Source: Bacillota bacterium
Lineage (GTDB): Bacteria; Bacillota; Clostridia; Oscillospirales; Acutalibacteraceae
Direction of reading: 5' to 3'
Length of the DNA: 19,048 nucleotides
Assembly: GCA_023397245.1 (NCBI GenBank)
Contig: JAEWUH010000143.1
Coordinates: forward strand, 1-19,048
The position numbers were made by a program, and so were the translations under genes. The notes beneath the pieces are model-generated. The model saw only the letters and a program-made list of their open reading frames with translations, had not been told where the DNA came from and searched no databases. Below, one piece after another: positions 13,787-19,048 of this stretch. Positions within the stretch are counted from its first letter, which is position 1. Every line of letters starts with the position of its first letter.

Positions 13787-14986
13787 ATGCAGCCGGAGAC
13801 CGATCATCCCAAAATTCAAGTGAATATGCTGGGTGAGTTTTCAGTCGCCATCAACGGCAGCCGAATCACAAATTTGAAAGGCCGCACAAAGCGTGTGTGG
13901 ATGCTGATTGAATATCTGATTGCAAATCGGAAGAAAGACGTATCCACCGAAATGCTTGCCAAGGTTCTTTGGGAAGAGTACGAATGCAGCGACCCGCTGA
14001 ACGCCCTGAAAAATCTGGTTTACCGCGCAAGGGAACTCCTAAAGGAGATTTCCCATGACGACCGGGCGCAGTTCATCACCTTTGTGCGCAATACCTATTC
14101 CTGGAATAACGATTACGAGTGCACGGTGGACACCGAACAGCTGGAAGACTGCTGGAAAAAGCTGAACGATTTTTCCAATTCGGATGAGGAACGCATCCGG
14201 TTCTGTGAGCAGGCGCTCGCGCTTTACCGGGGGGAGTTCCTCCCCAAATCCACCTACAGCTCGTGGGTGGTTTCTACGGGGGCGTATTATTCCTCGATTT
14301 TCAGCGACTGTATCCAGATCGGGTGCAGGCTTCTGATGAAGCAGCACTGCATGGAGAAGGTAATACATATCTGCGAAACTGCCCTGGTTTACTCCCCGCT
14401 GGAGGAACCGATTCATAAGATGCTGCTTACCGCGTACCTGAATTCAGGTCAGAGGGGAAAGGCGCTGAGCCATTACAACGAGGCGTCCAAGCTGTTCCGC
14501 AAGGAACTCGGCATAGAGCTTTCCGATTCCCTGAAGCAGCTGATGGGCGGAACGGTGCGGACAAACGTTGATTTGAGCCGGATCAAGGACGATTTAAAGG
14601 AGCAGATTGGGGTGAAGGGCGCCTATTTCTGCGACTTTGAGGTGTTCAAATCCGTCTGCCGGGTTCAGGCGCGTATGATCTTACGAACCGGACATTCCGC
14701 GTATCTCGTGTTATTCACCCTTTTAGGCACGGACAAAAAAACGCCGGAGCCGGACGACGCGGAACCGGCAGGCAGAAACCTGAAAGAGGCGATCCTTTTC
14801 AATCTGCGTAAAAGCGATACGGTTGCGGCCTGCGGCTTCAATCAATTTATCGTACTGCTTCCCGCAGGCAGCTATGAAAGTGCGGAAACGGTCGCAAAAA
14901 GGGTCATGCAGAAATTTTACCTCCGCTACAGCGGCAGCACCATAAAAATAGCAACCCGAATCAACGCGCTTGACACGGTAAAATGA
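13787..14986 (+). CDS. BTAD-type transcriptional regulator with a degenerate GGDEF-like C-terminal domain
   Basis: A 399-aa cytoplasmic regulator in three parts. Residues of about 8-95 are an OmpR-type winged helix (VNMLGEFSVAINGSRITNLKGR, then NALKNLVYRARELL). Residues of about 105-255 are a BTAD-like alpha-helical repeat domain (ALALYRGEFLP, LLMKQHCMEKVIHICETAL, GKALSHYNEASKLFRKELGIELS), as in SARP activators. Residues of about 265-399 align with the late part of a GGDEF domain (LRKSDTVAACGFNQFIVLLP, SAETVAKRVMQKF), but the signature is G350-FNQF-354. It should not make cyclic-di-GMP and may be a sensor or dimerisation unit. ATG 13787 follows AGAAGGTG at better spacing than GTG 13778. It sits between the fibre operon and the pilus-like genes, so it may control either or both (inference). 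Confidence 0.85.
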   Translation: MQPETDHPKIQVNMLGEFSVAINGSRITNLKGRTKRVWMLIEYLIANRKKDVSTEMLAKVLWEEYECSDPLNALKNLVYRARELLKEISHDDRAQFITFVRNTYSWNNDYECTVDTEQLEDCWKKLNDFSNSDEERIRFCEQALALYRGEFLPKSTYSSWVVSTGAYYSSIFSDCIQIGCRLLMKQHCMEKVIHICETALVYSPLEEPIHKMLLTAYLNSGQRGKALSHYNEASKLFRKELGIELSDSLKQLMGGTVRTNVDLSRIKDDLKEQIGVKGAYFCDFEVFKSVCRVQARMILRTGHSAYLVLFTLLGTDKKTPEPDDAEPAGRNLKEAILFNLRKSDTVAACGFNQFIVLLPAGSYESAETVAKRVMQKFYLRYSGSTIKIATRINALDTVK

Positions 14987-15013
14987 AGAGCGTCAGGCTG
15001 GGGAGGGGAGCCG

Positions 15014-15856
15014 ATGAGCAAAAACAGAATATTGCCGCTTCTGCCGCTGCTCCTGCTGCTGCTGATGTTCCCGGCGGCCGCCCCCTTTGTTCCGATGGCA
15101 GCGGCGGCGTACGGTACGGGGAAAAACCTGCCGAAAATGCCGGAGGCTTCCGGGGCAAGCGTGTTTTCCCAGCAGGGTGTCACGCTGGATTACAGCAATA
15201 GTTCCCAGGGTTACATCATGGCGAAATACGGCGGTTCCGGGAAAATTAAAGTGCTGATCTATTATAACGGAGGCTCCGCGTATTATCAGTATAACCTTGC
15301 CGCGGGCGGCGGCTACAGCACACTCCCGCTGCAGAGCGGCAGCGGCGCCTACCGGGTGCGTTTTATGGAAAACGTCTACGGAAACAGCTACGCCGAGCTT
15401 TGCTCCACGGAGCTGAGCGCCGCGGTAAGCGGGCAGGGCTGCTTCGTTTACCCCAACCAGTATGTGGACTACACCGCCGCTTCCGCCGCGGTTGCCCAGG
15501 CGCAGAGCCTCTGCGCAAAGTCCGCGAACAACGGGCAGAAGGTTGCGGCGATTTATCAGTTTATCATTAAGAACATCAAATACGATTACGCCAAGGCGGG
15601 CAGTGTAAAATCCGGTTATCTGCCCAACGTGGACGGCACCCTGTCTGTGAAAAAAGGAATCTGCTTCGACTATTCCGCCCTGATGGCCTGCATGTGCCGC
15701 TCGCAGGGGATTCCGGCAAAGCTCGTAATGGGAACCACCGGCCTGGGCTACCACGCGTGGAATGAGGTTTATCTGGACGGGTGGAAGCGCTATGATTCCA
15801 CCTTTGCGGCGGCGGGGCAGTCGGCGGACGTTTATACTGCGGAAAAATATTATTGA
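15014..15856 (+). CDS. Exported transglutaminase-like domain protein
   Basis: A 280-aa secreted protein. The signal peptide has a very Leu-rich core (residues 5-17) and an Ala-rich end near MAAAA. Residues of about 45-140 form a Gly/Tyr/Ser-rich beta region. The C-terminal part is a transglutaminase-core fold with a visible Cys-His-Asp triad: C217 in KGICFDYSALM, H247 in GYHAWNEVY and D261 in WKRYDSTF. Bacterial relatives act as cysteine proteases, amidases or crosslinkers, and the reaction cannot be chosen from sequence. The protein ends soon after the triad, so it is a compact version. It starts 28 bases after the regulator stop, with a GGGGAG site, and precedes the secretion-platform gene, which points to processing or crosslinking of surface or pilus proteins. 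Confidence 0.85.
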   Translation: MSKNRILPLLPLLLLLLMFPAAAPFVPMAAAAYGTGKNLPKMPEASGASVFSQQGVTLDYSNSSQGYIMAKYGGSGKIKVLIYYNGGSAYYQYNLAAGGGYSTLPLQSGSGAYRVRFMENVYGNSYAELCSTELSAAVSGQGCFVYPNQYVDYTAASAAVAQAQSLCAKSANNGQKVAAIYQFIIKNIKYDYAKAGSVKSGYLPNVDGTLSVKKGICFDYSALMACMCRSQGIPAKLVMGTTGLGYHAWNEVYLDGWKRYDSTFAAAGQSADVYTAEKYY

Positions 15857-15888
15857 GCTGCCGTATCCGGCGGCAGGGAGGATTGGCT

Positions 15889-16956
15889 ATGAAAGAAAAA
15901 ACCGGGGCAGAACGGGAAAACGATCTGCTCTCTTCGTATGACGTATCCCTTTTCTGTTCGCAGGCCGTCCTGATCCTAAAGGCGGGCATCCCGCTGGCGG
16001 AAGGAATCGCGGCCATCGGCGAAAATGTCCGGGACACGCAGGGCAGGGAGCTGATCCGGCAGATCAGTGAGGAAATTGAGCGAAACGGCTCGTTTTATTC
16101 CGCGCTGAAGCATACCGGGGCGTTCCCGGAATACATGGTCAATATGGTGAATATCGGGGAAAAGGCCGGGAAGCTGGAAAGCGTAATGGAAGCGCTGTCC
16201 CTTTATTATGCGCGCGACGACCGGCTTCGCCGCCGTGTGCGCAGCGCGATTCTTTATCCGCTGATCCTTGTGCTGATGATGGCTGCCGTCGTTTCGGTGA
16301 TGGTGGTGAAAGTGCTCCCCGTATTCAACGAAGTATTTCTCGACATGGGTACGGATTTGTCGGCGGCTTCTCTGGCGGTGATTCGTGCGGGAACAAGCAT
16401 CGGCCGGTACGCGCTTGCCGTCATCCTGATTCTGGCGGCGCTTTTAATCCTCCTTCTGGTACTGATCCGAACGGAAGCCGGCTCCCGCTGCATCCTGAAC
16501 CTGCTGGAGAGCTTCGGCCCGACGCGCCGGCTTTCCGATAAAATTGCGACGGCGCGCTTCGCCTCGGTTTTCTCCATGCTGCTTTCCAGCGGGTACGACA
16601 CCGACGAGGCGCTTGAACTGATCCCGGATATCCTTACGAATCAGAAAATCATAGAGAAAATAAAGAAGGCCCGCGAAGGCGTCCGCTCCGGCCAACCGTT
16701 TGTCAAAGCGCTGGAGGAAGCAAACCTGTTCCCCGCCCTTTATTCGAGCATGATTCACTTGGGTGCCAAAACCGGAAGTCTGGATACGGTGATGAACAAT
16801 CTGGCGGAACTCTACAGCGAAGAGGCGGACGAATCGATCAGCCGGGCGGTATCGGTTTTTGAACCGGTTATGGTGGCCGCCCTGTCGGTGGTTATCGGCG
16901 GGATACTGCTTTCGGTTATGCTTCCGCTGATGGGCATCATGACGTCGATCGGCTGA
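15889..16956 (+). CDS. Type II secretion/type IV pilus inner-membrane platform protein (GspF/PilC family)
   Basis: A 355-aa membrane protein with two T2SSF repeats. The first covers about residues 20-145 (QAVLILKAGIPLAEGI, then NIGEKAGKLESVMEAL, then a membrane segment AILYPLILVLMMAAVV). The second covers about 220-350 (ASVFSMLLSSGYDTDEAL, then HLGAKTGSLDTVMNNL, and a final membrane helix). A middle membrane segment lies near residues 175-200. GspF/PilC forms the inner-membrane platform on which pilins are assembled by a cytoplasmic ATPase. That ATPase is not in the window. The protein is somewhat shorter than the usual roughly 400 aa, mainly at the N-terminus. ATG 15889 is chosen for its GGGAGG site. 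The upstream TTG extension overlaps the transglutaminase gene. Confidence 0.92.
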   Translation: MKEKTGAERENDLLSSYDVSLFCSQAVLILKAGIPLAEGIAAIGENVRDTQGRELIRQISEEIERNGSFYSALKHTGAFPEYMVNMVNIGEKAGKLESVMEALSLYYARDDRLRRRVRSAILYPLILVLMMAAVVSVMVVKVLPVFNEVFLDMGTDLSAASLAVIRAGTSIGRYALAVILILAALLILLLVLIRTEAGSRCILNLLESFGPTRRLSDKIATARFASVFSMLLSSGYDTDEALELIPDILTNQKIIEKIKKAREGVRSGQPFVKALEEANLFPALYSSMIHLGAKTGSLDTVMNNLAELYSEEADESISRAVSVFEPVMVAALSVVIGGILLSVMLPLMGIMTSIG

Positions 16957-16981
16957 TTTCAGCGGGAAGGGGGAGGAAACT

Positions 16982-17305
16982 TTGTACCTGTACAAACGGT
17001 CTTTCCTATTTAAAAATTTCTGTTTTACGGTTGTGATTTTCCTTGCCGCGCTCTGCGTTTTCTGGTACGGCTTCAGTCATATTTCACAGGCGAACGATAC
17101 GCAGAACCTGCAGACCATGCGCGCGGCCATCCGAAAATCCATCGTGAGCTGCTACGCGATCGAAGGAGTTTATCCGCCGGACGTCCGGTATCTGGAGAAC
17201 CATTACGGGATCGTCATCAACCACAGCCGGTATATCGTCCGCTACGATTTCGCCGGGGCCAACATCATGCCCTCGGTGGAGGTTCTGGAAAAAGGTGCTG
17301 ACTGA
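16982..17305 (+). CDS. Small single-pass membrane protein of the pilus-like cluster
   Basis: A 107-aa protein I do not recognise as a named family. A short basic N-terminus is followed by one hydrophobic helix (about residues 9-30). An extracytoplasmic part follows with LQTMRAAIRKSIVSCYAIEGVYPPDVRYLENHYGI, the helix-then-YPP pattern seen in small pseudopilins. There is no clear Gly-Phe-Thr-Leu-x-Glu prepilin cleavage motif. Translation probably starts at TTG 16982: GGGAGGAAAC lies just upstream and the next in-frame ATG would remove the membrane helix. It lies 25 bases after the GspF-like gene, so it is co-transcribed. A pseudopilin or accessory pilus subunit is the best guess. Confidence 0.7.
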   Translation: MYLYKRSFLFKNFCFTVVIFLAALCVFWYGFSHISQANDTQNLQTMRAAIRKSIVSCYAIEGVYPPDVRYLENHYGIVINHSRYIVRYDFAGANIMPSVEVLEKGAD

Positions 17306-17353
17306 CGGTTTTGCTATCATTATAAATTGCTCTGCCGGAAAGGGGGAGAAAAA

Positions 17354-17818
17354 ATGAACGGCAAGAATCCGCATTCGTTTGATACCGTGTTTGTGCTGCT
17401 GGTTTTCTGCCTGTTTTCCGTCTGCTCCCTGTTTCTGGTGCTCATCGGCGCAAACGTTTACCGCGGGATTGTTGGGGAAATGGAGTCAAACAACGAAACG
17501 CGCGCTTCCCTTTCCTATGTTTCCAACAAGGTGCACTACGCCGAACCCGGCGCGGCGGGCGTGCGGACGGTGAACGGCGTGGAAGCGCTGGTAATCGACG
17601 CGCAGTACAGCGGCGAGGAGTACCGCACCTATATTTATGTCCACCGGGGATACCTGATGGAGCTGTTTACCAAGGCGAAAAATCCGTTTACGCCCGGAGA
17701 CGGGGAAAAAATCACGGAAATTACCGAGTTTTCAATGCAACAGAACGGCAGGCAGCTCAGCCTTTTGGCAGCCGGGAAAAATCAGCGGACGCTGAAGCTG
17801 AACGTCGATCTCGGATGA
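17354..17818 (+). CDS. DUF4860-like membrane-anchored protein of the pilus cluster
   Basis: A 154-aa protein. HSFDTVFVLLVFCLFSVCSL starts one N-terminal membrane helix (about residues 6-32). It is followed by a short linker with LSYVSNKVHYAEP and a beta-rich extracytoplasmic domain with EEYRTYIYVHRGYLMELFT. I recall this pattern (hydrophobic N-terminus, S-Y-x-x-N-K-V, TYIY..G.L.ELF) as that of DUF4860, found in clostridial type IV pilus-like clusters with no proven function. The assignment is from memory of the family. ATG 17354 follows AGGGGGAG. The upstream ATG at 17327 lacks a comparable site. A pseudopilin-like or minor structural role is inferred from its position. Confidence 0.72.
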   Translation: MNGKNPHSFDTVFVLLVFCLFSVCSLFLVLIGANVYRGIVGEMESNNETRASLSYVSNKVHYAEPGAAGVRTVNGVEALVIDAQYSGEEYRTYIYVHRGYLMELFTKAKNPFTPGDGEKITEITEFSMQQNGRQLSLLAAGKNQRTLKLNVDLG

Positions 17819-17852
17819 TCGCTGTCGATTATATAGACACAGGAGGCGCCGC

Positions 17853-18308
17853 ATGAACCGCAGCTCCGATACCTTCAACAGCTTCTTTATCGAAATGATT
17901 ATTGTAATCCTGTTCTTTGCAATTTCCTCCGCAGTCACTCTGCGGCTCTTTGTGGCCGCGGACAGCCGCGCGAACCAGAGCAGCGACCTGAGCGCGGCGG
18001 TGATCAAGGCGCAGGATATCGCCGAACAGATTCAGGGAATCTCCTCGCCGAATGAACTGCCCCCGGCGCTCCGGGCGGCAAAGCGCACGAACTCCGGCGG
18101 CACACAGCATTTCCAAATCGGCTACGACCGGCAGTGGAACGAAACCTCCGCCGCGCCGCGCTACGCGGCGGAGGTTTCCGTTGCGAAAACCGGCTCGGGA
18201 AGCGGCGTGCTGGTCCGCGCGGATATTTCCGTTTTTCGCATCGAATCCGGGGGAAGAAAACAGATTTTTGCTCTGAGCCCGGCCAAGTATCTGCCGAAAA
18301 CCGCTTAG
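17853..18308 (+). CDS. Divergent prepilin-like protein
   Basis: A 151-aa protein with an N-terminal hydrophobic helix, SFFIEMIIVILFFAISSAV (residues 10-28), that strongly echoes type IV prepilins (FTLIEMLIV). The conserved Glu is present, E14. The residue expected at the cleavage site is Asn9 or Ser10, not Gly, so it may be cut atypically or not at all. The remainder is hydrophilic and Ala/Arg-rich, with a beta-like C-terminal half (YAAEVSVAKTGSGSGVLVRADISVFRI) as in pilin globular domains. GGAGG precedes the ATG. The gap to the previous gene is 34 bases. It is probably a minor pilin or pseudopilin. No family name is claimed. Confidence 0.75.
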   Translation: MNRSSDTFNSFFIEMIIVILFFAISSAVTLRLFVAADSRANQSSDLSAAVIKAQDIAEQIQGISSPNELPPALRAAKRTNSGGTQHFQIGYDRQWNETSAAPRYAAEVSVAKTGSGSGVLVRADISVFRIESGGRKQIFALSPAKYLPKTA

Positions 18309-18335
18309 CGGCACGTATCGGAAGGAGGTAATGCC

Positions 18336-18950
18336 ATGGAATCAAAAAACAGGATACCGTTCAGCGTGGGCGGCTCGTCCGTTCTGATGATTTTTGTGGT
18401 TCTCTGCCTGACAACCTTCGGAATCCTTTCCTACGTTACCGCGAACGCGGATTGCAGGATTTCCACCAAAAATGCCGATACCGTGAAAAACTATTATGAA
18501 GCAGGTGCAGAGGTTCAGGCTAGGCTGGAGCAGATCGACAGCGCCCTCGTCCTTGCGAAAAGCGATGCAAAGCAGGCAGTGGATTCCAAGTCGCTGGCCG
18601 GACTGAAAAATAAATCCCTCTACCCGGAAAGCTCCAAGCTGGAACCGGTTTTCCGCAGTAGAATGCCGGCGGAAGAGAAATATGAAGCCTGCTACAAAAT
18701 CTTTTCCCGGATTCTGGTTTCGCAGTGCCCGGGCGTAACGGTGGAAGAAGCCGGGGAAGAGGGCGGGGAACTCAGCTGTTCCTTTACCGGCGAAGTCGAC
18801 CAAAACCGCCGGATACAGGTTCGGCTGGCGGTGAATCCCTATTCCGGCGCCGAACGCTACCGAATTACCGGACAAAAACTGGCGGCCGCCGATTCCCCCG
18901 CGGAGAGCGAAGGGGCGCTGCAGCTCTGGCAGGGAAGCACCGCAGAGTAA
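18336..18950 (+). CDS. PilX-like single-pass membrane protein, possible minor pilin/assembly protein
   Basis: A 204-aa protein. The N-terminus PFSVGGSSVLMIFVVLCLTTFGILSYV (residues 8-34) is one membrane helix preceded by a short polar segment. This resembles PilX/Tad-like N-termini, which lack the FTLIE motif. The extracytoplasmic part starts with a long amphipathic helix (residues of about 35-90, KNYYEAGAEVQARLEQIDSA). A beta-rich region follows (ELSCSFTGEVDQNRRIQVRLAV, then SGAERYRITGQKL), and a polar tail. Two Cys (about residues 110 and 129) could be relevant outside the cell. A perfect AAGGAGG site precedes the ATG. It is the last complete gene in the window. Function is inferred only from position in the cluster. 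Confidence 0.75.
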   Translation: MESKNRIPFSVGGSSVLMIFVVLCLTTFGILSYVTANADCRISTKNADTVKNYYEAGAEVQARLEQIDSALVLAKSDAKQAVDSKSLAGLKNKSLYPESSKLEPVFRSRMPAEEKYEACYKIFSRILVSQCPGVTVEEAGEEGGELSCSFTGEVDQNRRIQVRLAVNPYSGAERYRITGQKLAAADSPAESEGALQLWQGSTAE

Positions 18951-19001
18951 CTATAAACAGTATTGGCATTTCTTTTTATTAAAGGGATTTCAGCGTTACG
19001 G

Positions 19002-19048
19002 TTAATCTCTCTGTCATCTGCGGATGACATCTCCCTTTAACAAGGGAG
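19002..19048. repeat. Intergenic palindromic repeat element, cut by the window edge
   Basis: Two adjacent hairpins are seen: GTCATC-TGCG-GATGAC (19013-19028) and CTCCCTT-TAAC-AAGGGAG (19031-19048, ending at the window edge). The arrangement (ttaatctctctgtcat..., then CTCCCTT...AAGGGAG) resembles a high-copy intergenic repeat I recall from Oscillospiraceae and related gut Firmicutes. There is no T run inside the window, so it is not clearly a terminator. Bases 18951-19001 hold no other recognisable element. Confidence 0.55.

Noticed and set aside
14993..15754. A 253-codon minus-strand frame opposite the transglutaminase-like gene
   Set aside because: This is a shadow of a GC-rich gene. The + strand product has an intact Cys-His-Asp triad and a signal peptide.

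Overview
The window looks like a chromosomal segment from a Gram-positive member of the class Clostridia, probably Oscillospiraceae/Ruminococcaceae-like. This placement is an inference. It rests on strong AGGAGG-type ribosome sites, SipW/TasA-type secretion, a C-terminal PPKTG cell-wall sorting signal, a DUF4860-like pilus-cluster gene, and an intergenic repeat at the right edge that resembles one common in gut Firmicutes. All the genes I support lie on the + strand. I see no rRNA, tRNA, CRISPR array, transposase or phage gene.

Region 1 (18-5828) is a sugar uptake and catabolism block of the ribose type. It contains a DUF2291 lipoprotein, an RbsA-like double ATPase, an RbsC-like permease, RbsD ribose pyranase and RbsK ribokinase. 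It ends in a clear terminator. A LacI-family regulator follows with its own near-consensus promoter. The substrate-binding protein (rbsB) is not in the window and probably lies just upstream of base 1.

Region 2 (5829-6684) holds a lone nitroreductase with its own promoter, followed by two strong Rho-independent terminators in tandem.

Region 3 (6685-13626) is the most interesting part. It is a tightly packed surface or extracellular fibre operon. The order is a 1045-aa mosaic exported protein, a SipW-type substrate, the SipW-like signal peptidase, two more SipW-type substrates of TasA/CalY style, and a cell-wall-anchored protein with a TasA-like beta-sandwich look and a C-terminal PPKTG sorting signal. 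The promoter region has no recognisable -35 box. It carries instead two near-identical heptamers (TGTGACC/TGTGACT) on an 11-bp period just upstream of a perfect TATAAT, as expected for an activator-dependent promoter. Much of this operon is visibly more AT-rich than its neighbours.

Region 4 (13627-18950) starts with a three-part regulator: winged helix, BTAD, and a C-terminal GGDEF-like domain whose signature has decayed to GFNQF. It continues, probably as one transcript, with an exported transglutaminase-like protein, a GspF/PilC-type inner-membrane platform protein, and four small single-pass membrane proteins that look like divergent pilins or pseudopilins and accessory subunits (one is DUF4860-like). 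No secretion ATPase or prepilin peptidase is present, so the cluster probably continues past the right edge.

Working model (inference): the BTAD/degenerate-GGDEF protein controls surface structures on both sides of it. These are SipW-matured fibres attached to the wall upstream, and a type IV pilus/type II secretion-like apparatus downstream. BTAD proteins of the SARP class are known to bind direct heptamer repeats on an 11-bp period, which is what the fibre-operon promoter shows.
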